A stretch of DNA of 52,324 nt from Streptomyces sp. Ru73 (GTDB taxonomy: Bacteria > Actinomycetota > Actinomycetes > Streptomycetales > Streptomycetaceae): contig NZ_PQSQ01000055.1 of the NCBI RefSeq assembly GCF_002920575.1, forward strand, positions 1 through 52,324, given 5' to 3'. The stretch's first letter is position 1; every line of letters starts with the position of its first letter. A model generated the notes under the pieces. It did not search any database, was not told the DNA's origin, and was given only the letters and a program-made list of their open reading frames with translations. This document shows positions 41,340 through 49,774 of the stretch, one piece after another. The translations under genes and the position numbers were made by a program.

Positions 41340-41781
41340 TTCAAGATCCACCTTGTGGTGTCCCTCCAAGGAGCTGGAGAGTGCCCACCCCCGTTGGCAC
41401 TCAAGGCCGTTGCGGCCCTCACTCCTCAGCCAATCGGAAAAGGCCCCCGAATGTTCACGCGCATCTGCAAAATCTTTCGGAACTGACAAGTCCGCGGCCC
41501 CTCAAGGATCTTTGGATCACTCAACGCCCCTTCCGTCACAGTTGCAACCGGCGCGCAATGCGCGTGCACGCGCCGCTGAACGACGCGATGCGCCGGTGCA
41601 TCGTCGGTGCTCGGCCCGCATGCGAAACCCACGGCCCGCGCCCCACGACTCACGACCCACGCGCCACGGCCCTCAGCTCGCAGCCCACGGCGGTGACCGA
41701 TATACGGACACTCGTGCGAAGACTCGCTGCAGCATGCATACGATTCCGCGGAACGTCCCCGCTCCACCCCGGAAGGCGCCC
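41340..41781. promoter_or_regulatory. divergent control region between sigma operon and MFS gene
   Basis: This 442-base gap holds the promoters of both sides. GCGCGTGCACGCGC (41560-41573) is a perfect 14-bp palindrome. About 41627-41692, CCCACG or CCACG recurs five times. An AT-richer stretch at 41445-41545 is the probable promoter of the sigma operon. No gene found. Confidence 0.5.
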
Positions 41782-43272
41782 GTGAGCTCCACCTCTCCCC
41801 CGCCCGCCAGCACGTCGCCGGAGGCGGAGCCCGGATCCGGCACGGTGCTGATCCGCTCGGCGGCCGACGTCTCCGACCTGGTCAATTCGGGCACGGCACG
41901 CGGCCGGCACGCCCGGATGATCGTGATCATCGCGCTCGGCGGGATCTTCCTCGACGCGTACGACCTCAGCTCCCTCGCGTACGGGCTGCCCGACATCACG
42001 AAGCAGTTCGGGCTCAGCTCCGCCATGGCCGGGCTGGTCACCGCCTCGATCAGCGTCGGCTCGCTGCTGGGCGCGCTGATCGGCGGCTGGCTCGTGGACC
42101 GCATCGGCCGCTACCGGGTCTTCATGGCCAACATGCTCTTCTTCGTCGTCACCGCGCTGGTGTGCGCGGTGGCCCAGGACGCCTGGACGCTGACCGCAGC
42201 GCGCTTCGTGATGGGCATCGGCGTCGGCATGGACATCCCGGTCGCCATCGCCTTCCTCGCCGAGTTCTCGCGGCTGCGGGGCAAGGGCAGCAAGGGCTCG
42301 CGCACGGCTGCCTGGTCGCCCGCCTGGTACGCGGCGACCAGCGGCTGCTATTTGATCATCATGCTGCTGTACTTCCTGCTGCCGGACGCGCAGCTGGGGT
42401 GGCTGTGGCGGTTCACCGTCGGCTTCGGCGCGGTCCCCGCGCTGGTCGTGCTGCTGCTCCGCCGGCGCTACATGAACGAGTCCCCCACCTGGGCCGCCGA
42501 CCAGGGCGACCTGGAGAGCGCGGCGCGCATCCTGCGGGAGTCGTACGGTGTGGACGCGCGCGTCGCCGACGACGTGCCCGCGCGGGCGGCCCGTCCCTCC
42601 CGGCCGGGGCTGAGCTCGTACGCACGGCTCTTCACGCCGCCGTACCGCACGCGCACGATCCAGTCGGTGACGGTCGGGCTGGCGGAGACCTTCGGGTACA
42701 ACGCGGTCGCGTTCGGGCTGCCGATCATCATCGCCACGCTGATGACGCAGGGCCCGCTGACCACCATCGCGTCGTCCTTCGCGCTGAACCTGGTCTTCGC
42801 GCTGACCGGCGGGCTGCTCGGCATCCGCTGGGCGTCGACGCGTGGCGCCTGGCCGATGATGACGCTGGGCTTCGCGATCCAGTTCGTGGCGATCACGGTG
42901 CTCGCACTGGTCGGGCAGCCGTCCGGGACGGCCGTGGTGACGGCCGGCATCCTGATGCTGGGCGCGTTCATGTTCGCCCAGGGCTTCGGCCCCGGCGCGC
43001 ACATCATGAGTTACGCCTCGCTGGGCTTCCCGACCTCGATGCGCGGCGTGAGCATCGGCTTCAACCAGGCCGTGCTGCGGCTCGGCTCGACGCTGACGCT
43101 GTTCTTCTTCCCCATTCTCAGCAGCGGCCTCGGCACGGGCGTGTACTGGGTCATCCTCGCCGCGCCCGCCCTCGGCCTGGCCGCGCTCCTCGTGAAGCGC
43201 TGGGAGCCGGTCGGCTTCGACGCGGACGCGGAGGAGCGGACCCTGACGGGAACGGCGGCGGCCGGCAGCTGA
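41782..43272 (+). CDS. MFS transporter, sugar/aromatic-acid type
   Basis: A 496-residue 12-helix major facilitator. IALGGIFLDAYDLSSLAYGLPDI is helix 1, VDRIGRYRVFMANMLFF is the loop 2-3 signature (D-R-x-G-R), and ARFVMGIGVGMDIPVAIAFLAEFS is helices 4-5. The later half has FGYNAVAFGLPIIIA and GFGPGAHIMSYASLGFPTSMRGV. A cytosolic Pro/Ser-rich N-terminal tail precedes helix 1. GTG at 41782 has GGAAGG six bases upstream; the ATG at 41734 has none. It precedes the esterase and Baeyer-Villiger genes in the same direction, so it may import their ketone or acid substrate. Confidence 0.9.
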   Translation: MSSTSPPPASTSPEAEPGSGTVLIRSAADVSDLVNSGTARGRHARMIVIIALGGIFLDAYDLSSLAYGLPDITKQFGLSSAMAGLVTASISVGSLLGALIGGWLVDRIGRYRVFMANMLFFVVTALVCAVAQDAWTLTAARFVMGIGVGMDIPVAIAFLAEFSRLRGKGSKGSRTAAWSPAWYAATSGCYLIIMLLYFLLPDAQLGWLWRFTVGFGAVPALVVLLLRRRYMNESPTWAADQGDLESAARILRESYGVDARVADDVPARAARPSRPGLSSYARLFTPPYRTRTIQSVTVGLAETFGYNAVAFGLPIIIATLMTQGPLTTIASSFALNLVFALTGGLLGIRWASTRGAWPMMTLGFAIQFVAITVLALVGQPSGTAVVTAGILMLGAFMFAQGFGPGAHIMSYASLGFPTSMRGVSIGFNQAVLRLGSTLTLFFFPILSSGLGTGVYWVILAAPALGLAALLVKRWEPVGFDADAEERTLTGTAAAGS

Positions 43273-43285
43273 TCAACGGAGTGAC

Positions 43286-43347
43286 GGGCCCGCGTTCCCT
43301 GCCCGGGGACGCGGGCCCGCGCGCTTCCCGGGCAGGGAACGCGGCCC
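43286..43347 (+). terminator. large GC-rich hairpin after the MFS gene
   Basis: A 22-base left arm (43286-43307) and a 21-base right arm (43327-43347) pair along their full length with one bulged base, and the loop contains the palindrome GCGGGCCCGC (43311-43320). It lies 14 bases after the MFS stop. No T-run follows. It is probably a terminator or RNA stabiliser that separates MFS from the esterase/BVMO pair. Confidence 0.7.
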
Positions 43348-43547
43348 CCGCCGCCGCGGACCACGCCGCCCTCGCGCCGGGGACCGCGGCCCTGCCACGC
43401 GGACCTCGGCGAAAAGTTGTGGCGTCAACTGCCCTGCCCTACAGCGGATCGCGCCCGTACCGTGGTGCGCCGAGGACTCGTGACCGGACGGACGTGCGAG
43501 CGTGCGGCCGGGCGTACGAGGAGAAGGCGTCGAAAGGGGAAGGTGTC

Positions 43548-44507
43548 ATGCCGCTGGAACCCGTGTCCCGCGCTTTTCTGGCCGAGCTGGCCGCGGCCGA
43601 AGGCCCGGCGATCCACGAGTCGACACCGGCGATCGCCCGCATGAGCGGGCCGGTCCTCGCCGGGCTGAGCGGCCCCGGCCCGGCGGTCGGGTCCGTCCGG
43701 AACCTCAGAGTCGACGGCAGCGGAGGAACGTTCCGCGTCCGCGTGCTCCAGCCCGAAGGGACGCCGCGGGCCATCATCGTGTACTACCACGGCGGTGGCT
43801 GGGTGCTCGGCGACATCGACCTGCAGTACGACCACGTGGGCCGGCGGCTGGCGAACATGACGCAGTCGACGGTGGTCCTCGTCAATTACCGCAAGGCCCC
43901 CGAGCACCCCTTCCCCACCGCGGTCGAGGACGGGTACGCCGGGCTGGAATGGGCGGCCGGGCACGCCGCGGAGCTGGCGCCCGCGGGCGTTCCGCTGATC
44001 GTCGCCGGTGACAGCGCCGGCGGGAACATCGCGGCGGTGATGACGCTGTGGGCCCGCGACAAGGCGGGGCCGCGCATCGACTACCAGGTCCTGGTCTACC
44101 CCGTGACCGACTGCGCCACGGACACGCCCTCCTACCTCGCGCCCGAGAACCAGCTGCTGCTCAGCCGGGACACCATGCTCTGGTTCTGGGGCCACTACCT
44201 CGCGGACGAGGCGGCCCGCACGCACCCGGACGCCTCCCCGCTGCGCGCCGCGAGCCACGCCGGGCTGCCCCCTGCGCTGGTGTACGTGGCGCAGTACGAC
44301 CCCCTGCACGACGAGGGCGTCGCGTACGCGAAGGCACTGGAGGACTCGGGCGTGCCGGTCACGCTCGCGGAGGCCGGGGGACAGATGCACGCGTACTTCC
44401 AGATGGCGGGGATACTGCCCGGTCAGGAGGAGGGGATGGCGGTGGTCGCCGGCCACATCGACCGCTTCGTCACCGCCTTCGCCGAGGGGAGCGTGAGCCA
44501 TGTCTGA
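43548..44507 (+). CDS. alpha/beta hydrolase, HSL-type esterase
   Basis: A 319-residue hormone-sensitive-lipase-family esterase. The oxyanion motif YYHGGGWVLGDID is near residue 79, the nucleophile elbow is GDSAGGN near residue 152 with Ser, the acid lies in YVAQYDPLHDEG, and the catalytic His in GQMHAYF near the C terminus. The AAGGGGA ribosome site precedes the ATG. The stop overlaps the BVMO start by eight bases. The pairing suits a ketone-to-ester-to-acid plus alcohol route. Confidence 0.9.
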   Translation: MPLEPVSRAFLAELAAAEGPAIHESTPAIARMSGPVLAGLSGPGPAVGSVRNLRVDGSGGTFRVRVLQPEGTPRAIIVYYHGGGWVLGDIDLQYDHVGRRLANMTQSTVVLVNYRKAPEHPFPTAVEDGYAGLEWAAGHAAELAPAGVPLIVAGDSAGGNIAAVMTLWARDKAGPRIDYQVLVYPVTDCATDTPSYLAPENQLLLSRDTMLWFWGHYLADEAARTHPDASPLRAASHAGLPPALVYVAQYDPLHDEGVAYAKALEDSGVPVTLAEAGGQMHAYFQMAGILPGQEEGMAVVAGHIDRFVTAFAEGSVSHV

Positions 44508-46152
44508 CCGGATGTCCGCCGCCACCCACGGCAGTGCGTCCGGCCCCGCTGCCGACCATGACGTGGTCATCATCGGGGCCGGGTTCGCGGGCCTGTACCA
44601 GCTGCACCGGCTGCGCCGGCTCGGGTTCGACGCACGGGTCATCGAGGCCGGTGACGACGTCGGCGGCACCTGGTACTGGAACCGCTACCCCGGAGCCCGC
44701 TGCGACGTCGAGTCGATCCAGTACTCCTACTCCTTCGACCCGGAGCTGGAGCAGGAGTGGGACTGGAGCGAGCGGTACGCGGCACAGCCGGAGCTGCTGT
44801 CCTACGCGCGGCACGTCGCGGACCGGTACGGCCTGCGCCCGGACATCACCTTCGGGACGCGCGTCGAGCGGCTGGAGTGGGACGAGGACGCGCGCCGCTG
44901 GACGGTGACGACCGACGACGGCGGCTCCCGCACGGCGCGGTACGTGATCGCGGCGACCGGCTGCCTGTCCGTGCCCTCCCGGCCGGCGTTCGAAGGGCTG
45001 GCGGACTTCTCGGGCGAGGTGTACTGGACGTCCCGCTGGCCGCACGAGGACGTCGACCTGGCGGGCAAGCGCGTCGCGGTCGTCGGCACCGGGTCGTCCG
45101 GGCTGCAGACCATCACCGCGATCGCGCCGGTCGTCGGGGAGCTGACGGTCTTCCAGCGCACCCCGAGCTATGCCGTGCCGGCACACAACGGGCCGATCGG
45201 CGAGCGCCTGGCCGAGGCCCGCACGCACTACCCGGAGCTGCGGGAGCGCAGCCGTATGTCGCGTACCGGGTTCCAGTGCCCCGGCCCGGACGGTGCCGGC
45301 TCCCTGCTGGCGGCCGAACCGGACGAGGTCAGGCGGGAGTTCGACAAGCGGTGGGCCGACGGCGGGCTGTGCTTCTCCAGCGCCTACAAGGACATCCTCC
45401 GGGACCCGCGGGCCAATGAGGCGGCCGCCGAGTACGTACGCGGCCGCATCCGCGAGAAGGTCGCCGACCCGGTGCTGGCCGAGAAGCTGTCGCCGCGTAC
45501 GTACCCGATCGCGAGCAAGCGGATGTGCGTCGACACCGGGTACTTCGAGGTCTACAACCAGGACAACGTCTCACTGGTCGACCTCACCGAGCAGCCCGTC
45601 CGCCGGATCGGCGCACGCGGCATCGTCACGGGCGGCGACGGTGACGAGCAGGAGCACGTCTTCGACGTCATCATCTTCGCCACCGGCTTCGACGCCATGA
45701 CCGGCGCGCTGAACGCCATGGACATCCGCGGCGGCGAGGGCCGCTCCCTGCGCGGGAAGTGGGCCCACGGGCCGCGCACCTACCTGGGCCTGATGTCGGC
45801 CGGCTTCCCGAACCTCTTCATGGTCACCGGGCCGCAGAGCCCGTCGGTGCTGTCCAACATGATGACCTCCATCGAGTACCACGTCGACTGGATCACCCGT
45901 GCGCTGGAGCACCTGCGCACGCACGGGCTGACCCGCATGGAGGCGGCGCCCGAGGCCGAGGACAACTGGGTGAACACCACCAACGACCTCGCGGCGCTCA
46001 CGCTGATGCCGCAGGCCGCTTCGTGGTACATGGGCGCCAACGTCCCGGGCAAGCAGCGGGTGTTCATGCCGTTCATCGGCGGCGTCGGCACGTACCGGCA
46101 GATCGGCGACGGGGTGGCGGTGGCGCACTACCACGGCTTCGAGCTGGCCTGA
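44500..46152 (+). CDS. Baeyer-Villiger monooxygenase-like flavoprotein
   Basis: A 550-residue type I BVMO-family enzyme. FAD-binding GAGFAG (26-31), the GGTWYWNRYPGARCD motif (55-69, the second BVMO fingerprint), the NADPH-binding GTGSSG (196-201) and ATGFDAMTG are present. In the fingerprint FxGxxxHxxxW, the sequence has F170-S-G172, then W176 in place of His, then W180-P181. The ATG lies within the end of the esterase gene. It oxidises ketones to esters or lactones with NADPH and O2, or oxidises heteroatoms. Confidence 0.9.
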   Translation: MSDRMSAATHGSASGPAADHDVVIIGAGFAGLYQLHRLRRLGFDARVIEAGDDVGGTWYWNRYPGARCDVESIQYSYSFDPELEQEWDWSERYAAQPELLSYARHVADRYGLRPDITFGTRVERLEWDEDARRWTVTTDDGGSRTARYVIAATGCLSVPSRPAFEGLADFSGEVYWTSRWPHEDVDLAGKRVAVVGTGSSGLQTITAIAPVVGELTVFQRTPSYAVPAHNGPIGERLAEARTHYPELRERSRMSRTGFQCPGPDGAGSLLAAEPDEVRREFDKRWADGGLCFSSAYKDILRDPRANEAAAEYVRGRIREKVADPVLAEKLSPRTYPIASKRMCVDTGYFEVYNQDNVSLVDLTEQPVRRIGARGIVTGGDGDEQEHVFDVIIFATGFDAMTGALNAMDIRGGEGRSLRGKWAHGPRTYLGLMSAGFPNLFMVTGPQSPSVLSNMMTSIEYHVDWITRALEHLRTHGLTRMEAAPEAEDNWVNTTNDLAALTLMPQAASWYMGANVPGKQRVFMPFIGGVGTYRQIGDGVAVAHYHGFELA

Positions 46153-46182
46153 GCGCGCCGGCCCGAACGCCGCTCGCTCGTC

Positions 46183-46590
46183 TCAGGCCAGGGTCGCCAG
46201 CAGGGCCTGGCACGCGTCCGCGCAGTTCCGGCACGCCTCGGCGCACACCGCGCAGTGTTCGTGCATCGAGGCGTGCCGCTCGCACTCGGCACCGCACGCC
46301 AGGCACACCGTCGCGCAGGTCTCCAGCACGTCCCGGACGAGGTCGGCGTCCTCGCCGGTGAACCGCGACAGGACGCGGGCGGTGGCGTGGCAGACGTCGG
46401 CGCAGTTCAGGTCGGTACGGATGCACCGGCGCAGCTCGGCCACCTGTTCCTCGGCCAGGCAGGCGTCGGCGCAGACCGTACACGCCTGCGCGCACTCCAG
46501 TACCTGGTCCAGGCAGCTCACGAGCGCCTCGCGGTCGGCCTGGCCGACTGCGACGGGGCGGGTGGCCAGCATCTTCGCCGTCACGGACAT
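46183..46590 (-). CDS. Cys-rich four-helix copper-storage-like protein (DUF326)
   Basis: A 135-residue protein with 17 Cys in helical Cx2-3C patterns (CAQACTVCADAC, CATVCLACGAEC, CAVCAEACRNCADAC), the pattern of the DUF326/Csp four-helix copper-storage family that lines the inside of the bundle with Cys. It probably binds many Cu(I) in the cytosol. No signal peptide. AGGAG lies six bases before the ATG. It is convergent with the BVMO gene across 30 bases. Confidence 0.9.
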   Translation of the reverse strand: MSVTAKMLATRPVAVGQADREALVSCLDQVLECAQACTVCADACLAEEQVAELRRCIRTDLNCADVCHATARVLSRFTGEDADLVRDVLETCATVCLACGAECERHASMHEHCAVCAEACRNCADACQALLATLA

Positions 46591-46603
46591 CCTCGGCTCC
46601 TCA

Positions 46604-46668
46604 CGGTCACGCTGATGGTCGGGGGATCGGTCACGCTGATGGCCGGGTGGGCCGGTCACGCCGATCGG
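46604..46668. repeat. three spaced repeats upstream of the copper-storage gene
   Basis: CGGTCACGCTGATGG occurs at 46604-46618 and 46628-46642, and CGGTCACGCCGATCGG at 46653-46668, about 24-25 bases apart. They lie directly upstream of the Csp gene, so may be operator iterons. The rest of the 400-base gap to 46990 has no gene; it holds a single hairpin at 46694-46711. Confidence 0.6.
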
Positions 46669-46990
46669 TCCCCCGTGGGCACCACACGAGGTCCCCCGCG
46701 TGCGCGCGGGGAAACACCTCCCTCCGCCGACAGGGGGAACGCCACCGGACACGCCTGGCGGGGAGATCCCGGCCTTCCGCCCCGAAGGGTGACGTCATGT
46801 GCAGCGAGCGCTTCCGCAGACCCGGCAGACCTGAGGGAAGTCAGCGGGGCGAATCCGCCGGGCTGCCGTCACGTGCGGCCCCGCCTAACATGGCACCGGG
46901 GCACGGCGGCCACTGCCGCCGTCCCTCCCCGTTCGGCGCACCCTGACGGTGCGTCACCGGCTTGCGCATCCTCACCGGAAGGTCAATCGG

Positions 46991-47860
46991 ATGGCCCTGC
47001 CCGTCGTCGTCGGCATCGACGGCACCGCCGAGAGTCTGGCCGCCGCCGACTGGGCGGCGGACGAAGCGCTCCGCCGCGGCCTGCCGCTGTCCCTGGTGTA
47101 CGCCTGGGACCCGCAGCGGCTGGCGGACGTCCCGCTCGCCCTCTCCCCCGCGGCGCAGCAACAGGCCGCCGAGGGACTGGTGCGGGACGCGGAACGGGAG
47201 GTGCGCGCCCGCCACCCGGACGTGCCCGTCACGGCCGAGGCGGTGACGGGCCCGGAGGTCGCCGCGCTCACCGCGCGGAGCGAGGACGCGGCGATGCTCG
47301 TCCTGGGCTCCCGCGCCCTCGGCCCGGTGGTCGGTTTCCTCGTCGGATCGATCGGCCTCAAGGTGCTCAAGGGGGCCCGGTGCCCGGTGGTCATGGTGCG
47401 CAACCACGAGCGGGCGGCCGGGCCGGCCACCGGTGCCGTGGTCGTCGGCGTGCAGGAGACGGGCGAAGCGGCGGCCCCGGTGCTGTCGTACGCCTTCGAG
47501 ACGGCGGCGGCCCGCGGTGCCGGGGTGCGTGCGGTACGGGCCTGGAGCCTGCCCACGGTCTTCTCGTTCCGGCCGTCGACGCTGCGGCGCGCCGACGAGC
47601 ACGGCGGCATCGAGGAGATGGAGCGGCAGGCGCTGGCGGACACCCTGGCGCCCTGGCGGGAGCGGTACCCGCAGGTGCCCGTGGAGCAGCATCTCGACCT
47701 CGGCAGCGCGCCGGAGGTCCTGCTGACCTCGGCCACGGACGCCCAGCTGCTGGTCATCGGCCGCCGCGCCCGGCCCGGCGGCTTTCGCCACATCGGCCCG
47801 GTGGCCCACGCGGTGCTCCACCTCGCGCAGGTCCCGGTCGCCGTGATCGCCGGCGACTGA
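46991..47860 (+). CDS. universal stress protein, tandem UspA domains
   Basis: A 289-residue protein of two UspA domains. Each has the starting VVVGIDG or VVVGVQE strand; the ATP-binding signature G-x2-G-x9-G is clear in the first domain (LGSRALGPVVGFLVGSIG) and partly degenerate in the second (IGRRARPGGFRHIGPVAH). ATG at 46991 follows GGAAGG by nine bases. It is divergent from Csp and convergent on Spo0M. Function is stress survival, not further defined. Confidence 0.93.
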   Translation: MALPVVVGIDGTAESLAAADWAADEALRRGLPLSLVYAWDPQRLADVPLALSPAAQQQAAEGLVRDAEREVRARHPDVPVTAEAVTGPEVAALTARSEDAAMLVLGSRALGPVVGFLVGSIGLKVLKGARCPVVMVRNHERAAGPATGAVVVGVQETGEAAAPVLSYAFETAAARGAGVRAVRAWSLPTVFSFRPSTLRRADEHGGIEEMERQALADTLAPWRERYPQVPVEQHLDLGSAPEVLLTSATDAQLLVIGRRARPGGFRHIGPVAHAVLHLAQVPVAVIAGD

Positions 47861-47951
47861 GCCCCGGGCCCGGCGCCGTGTCCGGCACCGCGTCCGGACC
47901 CGGCCCCGTCCGCCCAGGCGGCCCCGCGCCGGCGGGCCCGCGGCGGCCGGG

Positions 47952-48956
47952 TCAGCCCTCGTCGTCCCCCTCGTCCTCGTCGTCGTCGAAGACCTCGTCG
48001 ATGACCTCGGCCGCGATGAAGCCACCGGCCACGCCGACCGCTGCGCCCGCCGCGACGCCCGCGACGACGGCTCCCGTGCTGGGGCCGGAGCGCTGCCGGC
48101 TCTCGTGGTGGTGCGGGTCGTGGTGGTGGCCGGTGTGGTCGTCGTGCGGCGCGTACGGGGTGCCGTGAGGAGCGGTGTGTCCGGCGCGGCTGTCGATGAG
48201 CCGGCGGAGCCAGGTGTCGACCTGTGCCGTCCAGTCCACCTGGGCCACGTTCTCGTGGCTCACGACGAAGCGGTTGAGCGCGTCATGACCGCCGGTGAAC
48301 AGGCCGCCGCGCTTGTCCGCCTCCAGGACGACCTCCATTCCGGCCGGCGTGGCGAGGAAGGTCACCTCGACCTCGTTGACCGCATGGGCGTGCTGCGGCG
48401 GCGGGGTGAGCTCGATCTCCTGGTAGAAGGGGAGCGACTGGGCCGTGCCGTGGATGTGCCCGAGCTCCAGGTCGGCGGACTTGAAGCCGTAGCCCAGCTG
48501 TCCCAGCGCCGCCAGGATCGCTTCCTGCGCGGGCAGCGGCTCGACGCGGAGCGGGTCCAGGTCGCCCCGGTCCTTGGCGCCGGCCACGGCCAGTTCGGTC
48601 CGTACGCCGAGGACGATGCCCAGCGGCTGCCCGTACAGCTCGGTGACCGGGGTCTCCCACGGGAGCCGGATCGTGAACGGCACGCTGCGGTGTTCGCCCT
48701 CCGCGAGGCGGAAGCCGCCGCCGACCGTCACGCGGTCGAAGGAGACGGTGCCCTCGCGCTCGCCGTCGTCGTGCTCGGCTTCGACGCGCGCGACGAGTTC
48801 GAGGGTGATGTGCTCGATGTCGAAGGCCGCGCTGCCGCCTTCGAGGTGGACCTGTCCGGAAAGGTGGCCGCCCGGCCGGACGGCGCCGCCGTCCAGGACC
48901 GTGTCCACCGAGGGGGCTCCCACGCCGATGGCGCCGAGCAGCCGCTTGAACACCAT
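47952..48956 (-). CDS. Spo0M-family sporulation-control protein
   Basis: A 334-residue protein. The arrestin-like Spo0M domain (MVFKRLLGAIGVGAPSVDTVLDGGAVRPGGHLSGQVHLEGG at the N terminus, in pieces) covers about 1-245. A His-rich linker follows (HDDHTGHHHDPHHH, about 275), then a Gly/Ala-rich membrane-insertable stretch (TGAVVAGVAAGAAVGVAGGFIAAEVI) and an acidic tail. The GGAG ribosome site lies about eight bases before the ATG. The His-rich linker could bind metal; the GxxxG-like stretch suggests membrane association. Confidence 0.87.
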   Translation of the reverse strand: MVFKRLLGAIGVGAPSVDTVLDGGAVRPGGHLSGQVHLEGGSAAFDIEHITLELVARVEAEHDDGEREGTVSFDRVTVGGGFRLAEGEHRSVPFTIRLPWETPVTELYGQPLGIVLGVRTELAVAGAKDRGDLDPLRVEPLPAQEAILAALGQLGYGFKSADLELGHIHGTAQSLPFYQEIELTPPPQHAHAVNEVEVTFLATPAGMEVVLEADKRGGLFTGGHDALNRFVVSHENVAQVDWTAQVDTWLRRLIDSRAGHTAPHGTPYAPHDDHTGHHHDPHHHESRQRSGPSTGAVVAGVAAGAAVGVAGGFIAAEVIDEVFDDDEDEGDDEG

Positions 48957-49086
48957 CGCGGCGTTCTCCTTCAGTTGTTCTCTGTTGTCCGCTGTTGCTG
49001 TCTGCTGTGCTCTGCCGTCTTGCTCGCCGGGCCGGCCGTGGTGGCCCCGCGCGGGACCACCACGGGGTGGTGCGGCGCCGGGGGTG

Positions 49087-49308
49087 TTACTTGGCGGTGC
49101 CGTGCAGCGTGGCCAGGGCCGCGGCCCAGTGGACGTACTTCAGTCCGGCGAGATCCGACACGGTCTTGATGCCGAACGCCTCCTCCAGGAGCGCGCCCTG
49201 ACGGTCGGAAACCCCCTTCAGCGCCGACGCCGGCGCGGCCATGACCTCGGCGAGGTCCTTCTCCGCCCATGCCTTGTCGAGCACCTGGGTGAGGTCGATC
49301 GAAGCCAT
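49087..49308 (-). CDS. 73-residue conserved-looking small protein
   Basis: A 73-residue protein of three helices: LTQVLDKAWAEKDLAEVMAAPASALKGV, then GALLEEAFGIKTVSDLAGL, then VHWAAALATLH. The GIKTVSDLAGLKYVHWAA part resembles a helix-hairpin-helix motif of small actinobacterial proteins. GGAGG precedes the ATG. It is 130 bases from the Spo0M gene and 36 from the GlsB-like gene. Function unknown. Confidence 0.7.
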   Translation of the reverse strand: MASIDLTQVLDKAWAEKDLAEVMAAPASALKGVSDRQGALLEEAFGIKTVSDLAGLKYVHWAAALATLHGTAK

Positions 49309-49344
49309 GTCATTCCTCCATGTCCGTTGTCGTGCCGGCTGCGG

Positions 49345-49608
49345 TCAGCCGCGTGCCTTGAAGCGGTCCAGGGCGGCGACGCCGATGCCGGCCAGGACGA
49401 TCTGGATGATCCATTCGATCCAGTCGATGCCCTTGGTGTCCGCGACGCCGAACGCGGCCGCGATGCCCGTGCCGATGAACGCGGCCACGATGCCCACCGC
49501 AATCGTCCACAGGACGCCGATGCGCTGGCGTCCCGGCACGACGAGCCTGCCGAGGACGCCGATGACGATGCCGATCACGATCGCGCTGATGATGCCTGAG
49601 ATTTCCAT
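49345..49608 (-). CDS. GlsB/YeaQ/YmgE-type stress membrane protein
   Basis: An 87-residue integral membrane protein with three hydrophobic helices (IISAIVIGIVIGVLGRLVVPG, IGVLWTIAVGIVAAFIGTGIAAAFG and IIQIVLAGIGVAAL). The first helix with GRLVVPG fits the transglycosylase-associated/GlsB family. It is induced by envelope or osmotic stress in relatives. The ATG at 49608 is preceded by a perfect 16-bp palindrome about 120 bases upstream. Confidence 0.88.
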   Translation of the reverse strand: MEISGIISAIVIGIVIGVLGRLVVPGRQRIGVLWTIAVGIVAAFIGTGIAAAFGVADTKGIDWIEWIIQIVLAGIGVAALDRFKARG

Positions 49609-49724
49609 GCCGTCTTCCGTGGTCGTGTATCGCCGTAAGTGCGAAGGGCCGTGCGGGTACGTGGTCGTGAGCGCGCCTGCCGGCGGGTGCGGCAGGGCGT
49701 CACGCGGACAGGTTACGAGATAGA

Positions 49725-49740
49725 TCTACAGAGATGTAGA
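49725..49740. promoter_or_regulatory. 16-bp perfect palindrome upstream of the GlsB-type gene
   Basis: TCTACAGAGATGTAGA is a perfect dyad (TCTACA-GAGA-TGTAGA) in an AT-richer stretch. It sits in the promoter region of the GlsB-type gene. The TACA/TGTA core resembles boxes of BlaI/CopY-type repressors, but with a four-base centre instead of two. Confidence 0.55.
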
Positions 49741-49774
49741 AATTGCGCGCGCGGCGATCATTCTCGGCCACCGC

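Noticed and set aside
46690..46718. Single hairpin with a CCCCGCG-TGCG-CGCGGGG stem, resembling a type I-E CRISPR repeat
   Set aside because: Only one copy is present, with no spacers and no cas genes in the window. A CRISPR array needs repeated units.
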